Origin: Ornithinicoccus sp045032955
GTDB taxonomy: Bacteria > Actinomycetota > Actinomycetes > Actinomycetales > Dermatophilaceae
Assembly (NCBI RefSeq): GCF_045032955.1
Contig: NZ_JBJFZU010000004.1
Location: 1-64,000 of the forward strand
Reading direction: 5' to 3'
DNA: 64,000 nucleotides
The position numbers and the translations under genes are program-made. Below the pieces are notes generated by a model. The model did no database searches. It was given only the letters and a program-made list of their open reading frames with translations, and had not been told where the DNA came from. Positions 8,527 through 17,558 of this stretch are shown in pieces. How positions within the stretch are numbered: position 1 is the first letter of the stretch; every line of letters begins with the position of its first letter.

Positions 8527-9630
8527 CGAGGGTCGGGCCGGCGCCGGCAGGGTGAGCGCCGAGGCGTTGGCGACGGCGTAGTAGAGCAGCACGCCGAAGC
8601 TGGAGAAGCCGATGGCGCCGCGCAGGTCCACGCTGAGCACCACCAGCAGCACCACCGCGCCGACCGCGACCTCTGCCGCCCGGGGCACCTGGCCCCGCGC
8701 CGAGAGCGCCGTCAGCCGGGAGGGCAGGTGGCCGTCGCGGGCCATCGCCAGCACGGTCCGGGAGATGCCCAGGACCAGGTTGAGCAGGGCACCGAGCGCG
8801 GCCAGGCCGGCTGCAACCCGCACCACCCAGACCCACTCCTGGCCGCCCCAGACCAGCACGGCGGTGTCGACCACCGGGGCACCCGAGGCGGCGGCGCCCT
8901 GCGGCCCGAGGGTGCCCAGCACGGTGCCGCCCACGGCCAGGTACAGCACCAGCACCACCCCCAGCGACAGCAGCACCGCACGCGGGATCACCCGGGCGGG
9001 GTCGCGGACCTCCTCCCCCAGGGTGGTGATGCGGGCATACCCGGCGAAGGCGAAGAAGAACAGCCCGGCTCCCTCGAGCAGTCCCGGCCAGCCGGGGGCG
9101 CCGCCCCCGGTGGAAACCGCGTCGGTCCCTGCCTGAGCTCCCACCGTCCCGGGCCACCAGCCGGCCAGCACCACGGCGAGCAGCACCAGCACCACCAGGG
9201 TCAGGATCACCCGGGTGGCGGCCAGCGACCGCTGCACCCCGAGCACGTTGAGCGCGGTCACGGTGACGACGGCCAGAGCGGCGACCGACCGCTCGGACCC
9301 GGGCAGCAGGTAGCTGCCGACGACCATCGCCATCGCGGCGCACGAGGCGGTCTTGCCGAGCACGAAGGCCCAGCCGGCCAGGTACCCCCAGAACGGTCCG
9401 AGCCGCTCCCGTCCGTAGACGTAGGTGCCGCCCGAGCTCGGGTGGGTCGCGGCCAGCGCGGCGGAGGACGTGGCGTTGCACCAGGCGACCACCCCGGCCA
9501 CCAGCAGCGCCCACAGCCACGCGTCGCCGGCCGCCCCGGCGGCCGGGGACCAGACCGCGAAGACGCCCGCCCCGACCATCGCGCCCAGCCCGACGGTGAC
9601 CGCGCCCCCCAGGCCGAGCGTCCGGTTCAT
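8374..9630 (-). CDS. APC-family amino acid permease
   Basis: A 418-residue permease of the amino acid-polyamine-organocation superfamily. It opens with the diagnostic helix 1 LGAMVGAGVFAVW, containing the broken-helix G-A-G motif, and shows about 11-12 hydrophobic segments, including GGTYVYGRERLGPFWGYLAGW and FFFAFAGYARITTLGEEVRDP, the conserved helix 6/loop region. It is a cytoplasmic-membrane uptake carrier, probably for an amino acid or amine by proton symport; the substrate cannot be read. Start ATG 9630 (MNRTLGLGG). Its 3' end overlaps the DUF421 gene on the opposite strand. Confidence 0.9.
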   Translation of the reverse strand: MNRTLGLGGAVTVGLGAMVGAGVFAVWSPAAGAAGDAWLWALLVAGVVAWCNATSSAALAATHPSSGGTYVYGRERLGPFWGYLAGWAFVLGKTASCAAMAMVVGSYLLPGSERSVAALAVVTVTALNVLGVQRSLAATRVILTLVVLVLLAVVLAGWWPGTVGAQAGTDAVSTGGGAPGWPGLLEGAGLFFFAFAGYARITTLGEEVRDPARVIPRAVLLSLGVVLVLYLAVGGTVLGTLGPQGAAASGAPVVDTAVLVWGGQEWVWVVRVAAGLAALGALLNLVLGISRTVLAMARDGHLPSRLTALSARGQVPRAAEVAVGAVVLLVVLSVDLRGAIGFSSFGVLLYYAVANASALTLPAPARPSSAVPVLGLVGCLVLAFSLPLDSVLAGAVLVGLGLVAYPITRARRTRRARG

Positions 9631-9649
9631 CGCGGCGGCGAGCTCACCG

Positions 9650-10081
9650 TCACCGGGTCTCGTAGTCGACCCGGGTGGGCAGGGCGACGGTGCGCGACAC
9701 CGTGCACAGCCGGTCCCGGGACAGCTCCACCGCCTCCGGCAGACGCTCCCGGGCGGCGTCCCCGGCCTCACCCTCCGGGAAGCGCACCTGCACGGTGACG
9801 GTCACCGGTCCCAGGTGGTTGCCGTGCTCGTCGCGCACCTTCTCCGCCGCTGCCGAGATGTCGAAGGAGAGCGGCTCGGCCTTGCGCGAGGTCAGCAGGT
9901 CGATGTCGATCCCGGAGCAGCCAGCGATCCCCACCAGGAGCAGCTCGACCGGGGTGAACGCGTCGTTCTCCGGGTCCGACCCGGCGCCGACCGGCATCGT
10001 CACTCCCCGGGCGTTGCGTGCCTCGAACCTGCTCGGTCCGGTGCGGGTCAGGGACACGGAGCGCTGCGCATCATCGGCCAT
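9650..10081 (-). CDS. OsmC-family peroxiredoxin-like protein
   Basis: A 143-residue OsmC-fold protein distinct from the Ohr at 816-1238. The conserved cysteines are in IAGCSGIDIDLL and DRLCTVSRTV, with the long amphipathic helix between them and an Arg in RVDYETR at the end. The family reduces peroxides or simply binds hydrophobic ligands; the KVRDEHG and FTPVELLLV features fit the YhfA/OsmC branch. ATG 10081 is taken as start; a further upstream codon at 10111 would run into the divergent gene's promoter region. It is divergent from the histidine phosphatase at 10099 with only 17 bases between starts. Confidence 0.87.
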   Translation of the reverse strand: MADDAQRSVSLTRTGPSRFEARNARGVTMPVGAGSDPENDAFTPVELLLVGIAGCSGIDIDLLTSRKAEPLSFDISAAAEKVRDEHGNHLGPVTVTVQVRFPEGEAGDAARERLPEAVELSRDRLCTVSRTVALPTRVDYETR

Positions 10082-10098
10082 ACCCGTAGTGTGCCAGG

Positions 10099-10725
10099 GT
10101 GAGCGAGACACCCGACGAGGTCCCCGGCCCCGCGATCCCCCGGCACCGGCTGGTGCTGATCCGGCACGGTGAGACGCAGTGGTCCCGCAGCGGCCAGCAC
10201 ACCGGACTGACCGACCTGCCGCTGCTGCCCGAGGGTGAGGAGGCGGCCCGCGGCCTGGCGGACGTGCTGCGCGACAGGACCTTCGCGCACGTGCGCTGCT
10301 CCCCGCTGCAGCGGGCCCGGCACACCGCCGAGCTGGCCGGCCTGCGGGTCGACGAGATCGACGAGGACCTGCGGGAGTGGGACTACGGCGGCTACGAGGG
10401 CCGCAGCACCGAGGACATCCGCGCCGAGCTGGGTTACCCCTGGACCGTGCTGGAACACGGGGTGGTCCCGGGCGAGGACAGCCCCGGGGAGACGGTGGAG
10501 CAGGTCTCCGGGCGGGCCAGCGTGGTGCTGGAACGCATCTGGCCGCACCTCTTCGACGGGGACGTGGCCCTGGTCGGGCACGGGCATGCGCTGCGGGTCC
10601 TGGCCAGCGTCTACCTGCGTCAGGCGCCGCGCTTCGCCCAGCACCTCACCTTCCGGGTCGGTTCGGTGGCCGTCCTCGGGCACCACCGGGAGGACCCGGT
10701 CGTGGAGGCCTGGAACCACTCCTGA
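10099..10725 (+). CDS. Histidine phosphatase family protein
   Basis: A 208-residue branch-1 histidine phosphatase (phosphoglycerate-mutase superfamily). The phospho-histidine motif LIRHGET (H23) and the second catalytic histidine in LVGHGHALRVL are present, with the acid pocket residue in EWDYGGYEG. These are broad-specificity acid phosphatases or sugar phosphatases; the WDYG motif is common in the group annotated as acid phosphatase. GTG 10099 start. It is convergent with, and directly abuts, the ligase at 10726. Confidence 0.92.
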   Translation: MSETPDEVPGPAIPRHRLVLIRHGETQWSRSGQHTGLTDLPLLPEGEEAARGLADVLRDRTFAHVRCSPLQRARHTAELAGLRVDEIDEDLREWDYGGYEGRSTEDIRAELGYPWTVLEHGVVPGEDSPGETVEQVSGRASVVLERIWPHLFDGDVALVGHGHALRVLASVYLRQAPRFAQHLTFRVGSVAVLGHHREDPVVEAWNHS

Positions 10726-12267
10726 TCAGGCGGGCGCCTCGTCGGTGCCGCCGTCGGTAGCGCCGGCACCACGGGCCTCGACGGTGGGGACCGGCCAGGT
10801 GTGCACCGGCAGGTTGTCCTCGGAGTGGTCGAGGTAGTGCCCGAACATGGCCGTCAGCGCGTCCTCCCGGGACAGCCCGGCGTCCTCGTAGGCCTCGGTC
10901 ACGGCCACCTGCCAGCTGGCGCCGTTGGTGCGGGCACGGCAACGTCCCTCGATGACCGACAGGTAGTGGTGGCGCACCTCGCGGCGCAGCCCCAGCCCGG
11001 CCAGTCCGTCGTCGGCCACCGAGAGCAGGTGGTCGGCGATCAGGTCGACGGCCGGCATCCGCCCCAGGCCCGGCCACTTCTGGGTGGAGTCGATCCCGTG
11101 CTTGGCGGCGTCCCGGAAGTTGCGGTCCGCGTCCGAGAAGGACATCTTCGTCCAGATCGGGCGACCGCTGGTGGTGAACGACTCGAGCAGGCCGTAGTAG
11201 AAGCAGGCGTTCGCGACCATGTCCACGACCGTCGGCCCGGCCGGCAGCACCCGGTTCTCCACCCGCAGGTGCGGCACCCCTTGGGAGGTGTCGTAGATGG
11301 GGCGGTTCCAGCGCCATACCGTCCCGTTGTGCAGCTTGAGGTCCGACAGCTGAGGGACCCCGCCGGCGGCGAGCACCGCCTGGGCGTCCTCCTCCGAGGC
11401 CTCCGGCAGCAGCGCCGGGAAGGAGCTGACGTTCTCCTCGAAGAGGTCGAAGATCGAGGTGATCCAGGTCCGCCCGAAGTAGGCGCGCGGACGGACCCGC
11501 TGGTGCTTCAGCTCGATCGAGCGGGTGTCGGTCATCTGGGTGAACAGGGGGATCCGGGTCTCCGCCCACAGGCGCTTGCCGAAGAGGTAGGGCGAGTTCG
11601 CGCCGACCGCGATCTGCAGCCCGGAGATCGCGGTGGCCGCGTTCCAGTACACCGGGAAGTCCAACGGGGTGACCTGCTGGTGCAGCTGCACCGACGTGCA
11701 CCCGGACAGCGGGCCGATGGTGTCGTGGTAGCTGGCGACGGACTCCCCGGTGGGGCCCTCGATCTCGAGCTCGAAGCCTTCGCCGCGCTCCCGGATGAGG
11801 GAGTCGTTGAGGGCCATGTAGCGGACGCCGTCGGAGAGCCAGGGGTCATCGAAGAGCTCGGCGCGCAGGGAGGGGATGATGCCGATCGCGGCGACCCGTG
11901 CCGAGTGGTTCCGGGCGGCGTCACCCGCCCGGCGCAGCGACTGCGCCAGCCACCGCTCGAGCCGGACGGCCTGGTCGCCGGCCATCGGCCGGGGAGGCAC
12001 GTTCATCTCGATGTTGTAGCGGCCGACCTCGGTCTGGAAGTCCTCCTCGTCCATCTCCTCGAGCACCTCGCGGTTGCGCAGGGCCGGCTTCAGCCCGTCC
12101 TCCTCCACCAGGTTCAGCTCGATCTCCAGCCCCATCTGCGTGCGGGTGAAGTCGAACCGGCTGCCCTCGAGCATCTGCTCGAAGCAGTCGAGGTCGCTGC
12201 GGACCTTGGTGCGGAACGCCAGGCGCTGCTCACGCGTGAACTCGCTACGGCTGACCTCTTGACCCAT
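10726..12267 (-). CDS. Glutamate-cysteine ligase family protein (GCS2-type)
   Basis: A 513-residue ATP-dependent carboxylate-amine ligase related to the GCS2/YbdK and EgtA groups. Visible family features are GLEIELNLV near the N-terminus, SVQLHQQV, the ANSPYLFGKRLWAETR segment and LRVENRVLPAGPT. These proteins couple glutamate or a related acid to an amine (cysteine in GCS). It is longer than YbdK (about 370) and similar in length to an uncharacterised actinobacterial subfamily. Start ATG 12267 (MGQEVSRSE), behind a separate terminator-like hairpin that isolates it from gcvP. Which amide it forms is unknown. Confidence 0.8.
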   Translation of the reverse strand: MGQEVSRSEFTREQRLAFRTKVRSDLDCFEQMLEGSRFDFTRTQMGLEIELNLVEEDGLKPALRNREVLEEMDEEDFQTEVGRYNIEMNVPPRPMAGDQAVRLERWLAQSLRRAGDAARNHSARVAAIGIIPSLRAELFDDPWLSDGVRYMALNDSLIRERGEGFELEIEGPTGESVASYHDTIGPLSGCTSVQLHQQVTPLDFPVYWNAATAISGLQIAVGANSPYLFGKRLWAETRIPLFTQMTDTRSIELKHQRVRPRAYFGRTWITSIFDLFEENVSSFPALLPEASEEDAQAVLAAGGVPQLSDLKLHNGTVWRWNRPIYDTSQGVPHLRVENRVLPAGPTVVDMVANACFYYGLLESFTTSGRPIWTKMSFSDADRNFRDAAKHGIDSTQKWPGLGRMPAVDLIADHLLSVADDGLAGLGLRREVRHHYLSVIEGRCRARTNGASWQVAVTEAYEDAGLSREDALTAMFGHYLDHSEDNLPVHTWPVPTVEARGAGATDGGTDEAPA

Positions 12268-12299
12268 GCCGGAATCCTCACACACTGTGGCCAGCATCA

Positions 12300-12338
12300 C
12301 CACACCTCCCGCCCGCGGCGCGCGGGCGGGAGGTGTGG
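12300..12338. terminator. Strong GC hairpin between gcvP and the GCS2-type gene
   Basis: An 18-bp perfect stem (left arm 12300-12317, GCG loop, right arm 12321-12338) lies 22 bases after the gcvP stop and before the next gene on the same strand. It lacks a strong T-tract, as is usual in such GC-rich genomes, but its size and place make it the likely end of the gcvP transcript. Confidence 0.75.
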
Positions 12339-12360
12339 GCCCGGTCGGGGCCTGGAGTCC

Positions 12361-15270
12361 TCAGTCCTCGAAGGCCTCCGGCGGGGGGCACGAGCAGACC
12401 AGGTTGCGGTCCCCGTAGACCCCGTCGATGCGCCGCACCGGCGGCCAGTACTTGCGGTCCGGGTCGACCCCGGCGGGGTAGGCGGCGCTCATCCGGTCGT
12501 AGCCGTGCTCCCACTCCCCCGCCAGCGACAGCGCGGTGTGCGGGGCGCCGCGCAGCACGCTGGCCTCCACCCCGCCCTCGGCGGCCGCGGCCTCGTCCAT
12601 CTCCGCGCGGATGGCGACCATCGCGTCCACGAAACGGTCCATCTCCGCCTTGTCCTCGGACTCGGTCGGCTCCACCATGAGGGTGCCGGCCACCGGGAAG
12701 GACATGGTGGGGGCGTGGAAGCCGTAGTCGATGAGCCGCTTGGCGACGTCGTCCACGCTCACCCCCGTGCGCTTGGTGAGCCCGCGCAGGTCCAGGATGC
12801 ACTCGTGCGCCACCAGGCCGTTCTCGCCGGTGTAGAGCACCGGGAAGTGCTCGGTCAACCGCCGGGCCAGGTAGTTGGCGCTGAGCACCGCCACCTGCCC
12901 GGACCGGGTCAGCCCGGCCCCACCCATCAGCCGGATGTAGGCCCACGGGATCTGCAGGATGCCTGCCGAACCGAAGGGCGCCGCGGAGATCGGGCCGGGT
13001 CCGGTGGCGGGCCCGGCCTGGTCGTCCAGCGGGTGGTTGGGCAGGTAGGGCGCCAGGTGCGAGCGGACGCCCACCGGTCCGACCCCGGGGCCACCACCGC
13101 CGTGCGGGATGGTGAAGGTCTTGTGCAGGTTGAGGTGGCTGACGTCACCGCCGAACTCACCGGGCTTGGCGATGCCCAGCAGCGCGTTGAGGTTGGCCCC
13201 GTCGACGTAGACCTGACCGCCGGCCTCGTGCACCAGCTCGCAGAGCTCGGTGATGCTCTCCTCGTAGACGCCGTGGGTGGAGGGGTAGGTCACCATGATC
13301 GCGGCCAGCTGGTCGCGGTGGGTGTCGATCTTGGCGCGCAGGTCGTCCAGGTCGACCTCTCCCTCGCCGGTGCTCTTCACCACCACCACCTTGAGCCCGG
13401 CCATCACCGCGCTGGCGGCGTTGGTGCCGTGCGCGCTGGAGGGGATCAGGCAGATGGTGCGCTGGTCGTCCCCGTTGGCCAGGTGGTACTGCCGGATGGC
13501 GAGCAGCCCGGCGAACTCGCCCTGCGCCCCGGCGTTGGGCTGCAAGGAGACCTCGTCGTAGCCGGTGATCTCCACCAGCCACCCGCAGAGCTGGTCGATG
13601 AGCTCGCGGTAGCCGGCGCTCTGGTCGGCCGGCGCGAACGGGTGCAGCGACCCGAACTCCGGCCAGGTCACCGACTCCATGGTGGTGGTCGGGTTCAGCT
13701 TCATCGTGCAGGAACCGAGCGGGATCATCCCGCGGTCCAGCGCGTAGTCCTTGTCCGCCAGGGTGCGCAGGTAGCGCAGCAGCTGGGTCTCGCTGCGGTG
13801 GCTGCGGAAGACCGGGTGGGTCAGGTATGCCTCGTCCCCGTCGCCACGGCGCAGCAGCTCGCCCCAGGCCGGCTCCCGGTGCTCGGCGTCGACAGCGCCG
13901 TCGCTGCCGGCGTCGTCGACGCTGTCCTCCTCCAGCCCGAACGCCGTCGCCACCGTGCGCAGGTCGGCGGGAGTGGTCAGCTCGTCGGTGGACAGCAGCA
14001 CCGTGTCCTCGTCCACCTGCCAGAGGTTGACGCCCCCCTCCAGGGCCGCCGCCAGCACCGTCGTGGCGCGGCCGGGGACGCGCACGGTCAGCGTGTCGAA
14101 GTAGGTGTCCACGCCCAGGTCGACGCCAGCACCGGTCAGCGCGTCCGCCAGTGCCCGGGCCCGGGCGTGGGTGCGCAGCGCGATCCGGCGCAGCCCCTCG
14201 GGGCCGTGCCAGACGGCATACATCGAGGCCATCACCGCGAGCAGCACCTGCGCGGTGCAGATGTTGGAGGTGGCCTTCTCCCGGCGGATGTGCTGCTCAC
14301 GCGTCTGCAGCGCCAGCCGGTACGCCTGCTTGCCGTCGACGTCCCTGGACACCCCCACGAGGCGGCCGGGAAGGGTGCGCTCCAGGCCGTCCCGGACGGC
14401 GAGGTAGCCGGCGTGCGGTCCGCCGAAGCCGAGCGGCACCCCCAGCCGCTGGGTGCTGCCCACCGCCACGTCGGCCCCCCACCTGGCCGGCGGCGCCAGC
14501 AGGGTGGCGGCCAGCAGGTCGGTGGCCGCGGTGACCAGCGCGCCGGCCTCGTGCGCGGCCGTCGTCAGGGCCGCGAAGTCACGGATCTGACCGTCCGCCC
14601 CGGGGTACTGCACCAGCACGCCGAAGACGTCGCGGTCCCCCGCGGCGGTCCGCAACGAGGCCTGGTCGGTGACGGAGGTCAGATCGCCCTGGACGACGTC
14701 CCAACCGATGGCGGACGCGCGGGCCAGCACCACGGCGGCCGTCTGCGGCAGGACGTGCTCGTCCATCAGCAGCACCGCGTCCTGGGCGACCTTGCTGGTA
14801 CGCCGCATCAGGGCCATCGCCTCCGCGGCGGCGGTGCCCTCGTCGAGCATCGAGGCGCCCGCGACGGCGAGACCGGTGAGGTCGGTGACCATGGTCTGGA
14901 AGTTCAGCAGCGCCTCCAGCCGACCCTGCGAGATCTCCGGCTGGTAGGGGGTGTAGGCGGTGTACCAGGCAGGGTTCTCCAGGATGTTGCGCAGCACCAC
15001 GGGCGGCGTCTGGGTGCCGTAGTAGCCCAGCCCGATCATCGGCGTCACCACCGTGTTGCGGGAGGCCAGGTCGCGCAGCTCGGCGATCACCGCCTGCTCG
15101 CTCGGGGCCGCCTCGATCTGCAGCGGCTGCCGGGCCCGGATCGCGGCCGGGGTTGCGGCGTCCACCAGGGACTCGAGGCTGTCGTGGCCGACGACCTCCA
15201 GCATCGCGGCGATGTCGTCCTCGCGAGGACCGATGTGGCGGGCGACGAACTCGGTGGTGCTCTGGGTCAT
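12361..15270 (-). CDS. gcvP: Glycine dehydrogenase (decarboxylating), P-protein
   Basis: A 969-residue single-chain P-protein of the glycine cleavage system: it decarboxylates glycine with PLP and passes aminomethyl to the lipoyl arm of H-protein. It opens with FVARHIGPREDDIAAML, has the YGTQTPPVVLRNILENPAWYTAYTPYQ region in the first half cut here to its recognisable parts, and carries the PLP lysine in NLHKTFTIPHGGGGPG in the C-terminal half. ATG 15270 follows a GGAGGC ribosome site. Directly upstream is a glycine riboswitch. gcvH is at 18117-18506; gcvT and lpd are not in the window. Length is normal. Confidence 0.97.
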   Translation of the reverse strand: MTQSTTEFVARHIGPREDDIAAMLEVVGHDSLESLVDAATPAAIRARQPLQIEAAPSEQAVIAELRDLASRNTVVTPMIGLGYYGTQTPPVVLRNILENPAWYTAYTPYQPEISQGRLEALLNFQTMVTDLTGLAVAGASMLDEGTAAAEAMALMRRTSKVAQDAVLLMDEHVLPQTAAVVLARASAIGWDVVQGDLTSVTDQASLRTAAGDRDVFGVLVQYPGADGQIRDFAALTTAAHEAGALVTAATDLLAATLLAPPARWGADVAVGSTQRLGVPLGFGGPHAGYLAVRDGLERTLPGRLVGVSRDVDGKQAYRLALQTREQHIRREKATSNICTAQVLLAVMASMYAVWHGPEGLRRIALRTHARARALADALTGAGVDLGVDTYFDTLTVRVPGRATTVLAAALEGGVNLWQVDEDTVLLSTDELTTPADLRTVATAFGLEEDSVDDAGSDGAVDAEHREPAWGELLRRGDGDEAYLTHPVFRSHRSETQLLRYLRTLADKDYALDRGMIPLGSCTMKLNPTTTMESVTWPEFGSLHPFAPADQSAGYRELIDQLCGWLVEITGYDEVSLQPNAGAQGEFAGLLAIRQYHLANGDDQRTICLIPSSAHGTNAASAVMAGLKVVVVKSTGEGEVDLDDLRAKIDTHRDQLAAIMVTYPSTHGVYEESITELCELVHEAGGQVYVDGANLNALLGIAKPGEFGGDVSHLNLHKTFTIPHGGGGPGVGPVGVRSHLAPYLPNHPLDDQAGPATGPGPISAAPFGSAGILQIPWAYIRLMGGAGLTRSGQVAVLSANYLARRLTEHFPVLYTGENGLVAHECILDLRGLTKRTGVSVDDVAKRLIDYGFHAPTMSFPVAGTLMVEPTESEDKAEMDRFVDAMVAIRAEMDEAAAAEGGVEASVLRGAPHTALSLAGEWEHGYDRMSAAYPAGVDPDRKYWPPVRRIDGVYGDRNLVCSCPPPEAFED

Positions 15271-15318
15271 GGGCGGAGGCTCCTTCGGGCAGGGGTGCTG
15301 GCACCTCCCCCTCTGCCG

Positions 15319-15338
15319 GTCCCGCCGCACGGCGGGAC
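15319..15338 (-). promoter_or_regulatory. Hairpin between glycine aptamer and gcvP
   Basis: A perfect 8-bp stem GTCCCGCC/GGCGGGAC with a GCAC loop follows immediately after the aptamer. It could be the small ghost-aptamer stem that stabilises single-aptamer glycine riboswitches, or part of the expression platform that hides or frees downstream sequence. It lies 48 bases before the gcvP start, so it is not a simple terminator at the start codon. Confidence 0.55.
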
Positions 15339-15340
15339 GT

Positions 15341-15437
15341 TCCAGAGTTGCCTGATCCGCGTGGTCCTGGCGCCTGAGAGCTTGGTGGGGAGTATGCCCC
15401 TTCGGCGCCTCACCGGGGTGGGTGAGGACTCTCCCAC
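15341..15437 (-). promoter_or_regulatory. Glycine riboswitch (gcvT motif), single aptamer
   Basis: Read on the minus strand the leader shows the glycine-aptamer blocks in order: GTGGGAGAG at the 5' end, GGCGCCGAAGGGGCA, CTCTCAGGCGCCAGGACC and the closing ACTCTGGA. This corresponds to the first aptamer of the classical tandem element; no second complete aptamer follows. It controls gcvP, expected to switch expression on when glycine is in excess so that glycine is burned to CO2, ammonia and one-carbon units. Boundaries are approximate. Confidence 0.9.
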
Positions 15438-15503
15438 GCGACGTCGACGGCGCTGCCCAATCTAGCAGGCAAGGCCCGCGCAACCGCGGGTGCCGGGCCG
15501 GAC

Positions 15504-16088
15504 TCAGGAGGTCTTGCGGGCGCGGCGACGCAGCGAGAGCTCGTCGCCGGGGTGCTCCACCTCGACCACGTCGGCCCGCTCGCTGGGCAGGGCCGCCAGC
15601 TGACCCTCGACCTCGCGCCAGACGCTGCCGACGGCGATGCCGAAGACTCCCTGGCCGCCGCGGACGAGGTCGATGACCTCGTCGTCGCTGGTGCACTCGT
15701 AGACGCTGGCGCCGTCGCTCATCAGGGTGATGTGGGCCAGGTCCTGCACACCGCGCTCACGCAGCGCGGTGACGGCCACCCGGATCTGCTGCAGCGACAC
15801 CCCGGTGTCCAGGAGCCGCTTGATGATCTTGAGCACCAGGATGTCCCGGAAGCTGTAGAGCCGCTGGGTACCCGAGCCGGAGGGGTTGCGGACCGAGGGC
15901 TGCAGCAGCCCGGTCCGGGCCCAGTAGTCGAGCTGACGGTAGGTGACCCCGGCCGCGCCACAGGCGGTGGGACCGCGGTAGCCGACCGTGTCGTCGAGAG
16001 CCACCGTGTCGTCGGTGAACAGCAGGCCCTGGGACGGTGCGTCATGCCGCGTCGCCGGGCCGCCGGGTACGTCCGCGCCAGCGTTCAC
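15504..16088 (-). CDS. MerR-family transcriptional regulator (Rv1830-like)
   Basis: A 194-residue regulator with one MerR-type winged helix: GAAGVTYRQLDYWARTGLLQPSVRNPSG then RLYSFRDILVLKIIKRLLDTGVSLQQIR. The C-terminal part lacks a cysteine metal or drug-binding site and matches the actinobacterial Rv1830 type, located beside a bifunctional-nuclease gene in mycobacteria. It sits between that gene and gcvP in the same order as in Mycobacterium. Target genes are not known here. The first 35 residues are disordered and the start (GTG/ATG 16088) is uncertain. Confidence 0.85.
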   Translation of the reverse strand: MNAGADVPGGPATRHDAPSQGLLFTDDTVALDDTVGYRGPTACGAAGVTYRQLDYWARTGLLQPSVRNPSGSGTQRLYSFRDILVLKIIKRLLDTGVSLQQIRVAVTALRERGVQDLAHITLMSDGASVYECTSDDEVIDLVRGGQGVFGIAVGSVWREVEGQLAALPSERADVVEVEHPGDELSLRRRARKTS

Positions 16089-16206
16089 CGGTCCTCCTCG
16101 ATGTGGTGCCTCGTGTGGGTGTGACCACTGTGACTCCTGTGGTCGTTCGCTCCGTGATGACGGTATGCCGTCCTCACCCCGGGGTCAACGACGCCACGCC
16201 GAGAGG

Positions 16207-16731
16207 TCACGGTCGATCGCCGGGTTCGTCGCCTTCGGCGTCATCACCCTCGTCCGGCGCCGGGTCCTCGTGCTCGAAGTCCTCGGCGGACACGTTGTCC
16301 AGGAAGGCGCGGAAGCGCTCCACCTCGTCCTCGTCCTCCACCGCCATCGTGACCCCGACCTCGTCGAGCAGCTCCTCCGAGGCCAGGATCGGGGTGGCCG
16401 ACCGGAGCGCCAGCGCGATCGCGTCAGAAGGTCGGGCCGAGAGCACGGTGCCGGCGTCGAAGTGCAGCTCCGCGTGGAAGACGCCCTCGTGCAGCTCGTG
16501 GATGTGCACCCGTTCCAGCCGACGCCCGAGGGACTCGATCATCGTCACCATCAGGTCGTGGGTCAGCGGGCGGGGTGGCTCCACCCCCTGCTGGGCGTAG
16601 GCGATCGCCGTCGCCTCCGGGGCCCCGATCCAGATGGGAACGTAGCGGTGACCGTCCCGCTCCCGCAGCAGCACGATCGGGTTGTTGGTGGGCATCTCTA
16701 CCCGGACGCCCAGGACGTCGAGCTCTTTCAC
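16207..16731 (-). CDS. Bifunctional nuclease family protein (DUF151)
   Basis: A 174-residue protein of the DUF151/BFN family. The core MKELDVLGVRVEMPTNNPIVLLRE, the strand VPIWIGAPEATAIAYAQQG and the SARPSDAIALALR motif are all in place; members have been reported to have RNase/DNase activity. The last 35 residues are a highly acidic tail (Glu/Asp-rich) without family counterpart. The ATG at 16731 starts at the first conserved residue. It is the Rv1829 counterpart, between the two MerR genes. Confidence 0.9.
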   Translation of the reverse strand: MKELDVLGVRVEMPTNNPIVLLRERDGHRYVPIWIGAPEATAIAYAQQGVEPPRPLTHDLMVTMIESLGRRLERVHIHELHEGVFHAELHFDAGTVLSARPSDAIALALRSATPILASEELLDEVGVTMAVEDEDEVERFRAFLDNVSAEDFEHEDPAPDEGDDAEGDEPGDRP

Positions 16732-16778
16732 CCGTTCACGGTACCGCCTGGCCGCCGTCGGTGTCGGGTGGGTGCCCC

Positions 16779-17558
16779 TCAGCGGGACTGGTTCAGGCCC
16801 GACCGGACCAGCGCGACGTGCAGCGACAGGGTGTGTGCCAGCAGCTCGGCCTCGACGTCGGCCGGGTCGGGGCCGGAGGCACCGCGGGCCCGGCGCCGGC
16901 GCAACGGCTCCAGGATCTGGTGGGTGAGCCCGATCTCCCGGTCGGCGGAGACCCGGAACAGCCGTAGGTGCCGCGCCTCCAGCCCGTACCGGGCGAGCGA
17001 GGCGGCGGCCTGGGCGACGTCGATGTCGTCGGCCTGGTGCTTGCCGGAGGCATCGGTGCGCAGCAGACCGAACGACTTGAGCTGGGCATACCCGGCCTGG
17101 TCCAGACCGGTGCGCTCGCGCAGCTCCAGCGGGGAGAGCCGGACCGCACGACGTCGGCGGAGGGCGGCGGCGCTGAGGTCGCTGACCGGTGCGGGGCGCT
17201 CCGTGGCCGAACCCTGCTCGGGCGGGGCCGGGGCCGGCGGGGCCTCGACCTCGACGGAGGTCAGGCCGGGCACGTCCAGCCCCTGGTCCAACCGGTCCAG
17301 GGCGTCCTTGATGACCTTGTGCGGCCAGAACCGGTCGCGCTGCGCGGTGAGGATGAAGCGCAGCCGCGCGATGTCGGCCGGCGAGAACAGGCGGTAGCCG
17401 GAGGCACGACGCTCAGGGCTGATCAGCCCCTCCTGCTCGAGGTACCGGATCTTCGAGATCGTCAGGTCCGGGAAGTCCTCCTGCAGCTCGCGCAGGACCG
17501 CCCCGATCGACACACCCTCGACAGCCCCGCCGGGCGACTCGTGGGCGGAGGAGGTCAC
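16779..17558 (-). CDS. ftsR: MerR-family regulator, FtsR/Rv1828-like
   Basis: A 259-residue regulator: N-terminal winged helix with SIGAVLRELQEDFPDLTISKIRYLEQEGLI and RLFSPADIARLRFILTAQRD, then a linker rich in Ala/Pro and a C-terminal effector-like domain (LARYGLEARHLRLFRVSADREIGL). It matches the Rv1828 group; the Corynebacterium member FtsR activates ftsZ. It begins at GTG 17558 inside the stop of the FHA gene (GTGA, four-base overlap), so the pair is translationally coupled. Role here in cell division is inference from orthology. Confidence 0.85.
   Translation of the reverse strand: MTSSAHESPGGAVEGVSIGAVLRELQEDFPDLTISKIRYLEQEGLISPERRASGYRLFSPADIARLRFILTAQRDRFWPHKVIKDALDRLDQGLDVPGLTSVEVEAPPAPAPPEQGSATERPAPVSDLSAAALRRRRAVRLSPLELRERTGLDQAGYAQLKSFGLLRTDASGKHQADDIDVAQAAASLARYGLEARHLRLFRVSADREIGLTHQILEPLRRRRARGASGPDPADVEAELLAHTLSLHVALVRSGLNQSR

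Noticed and set aside
10801..15465. A 1554-codon open frame on the plus strand
   Set aside because: It lies wholly opposite the GCS2-type gene and gcvP, both with clear family motifs; its composition (Arg/Gly/His/Gln) is that of an antisense GC-rich frame.
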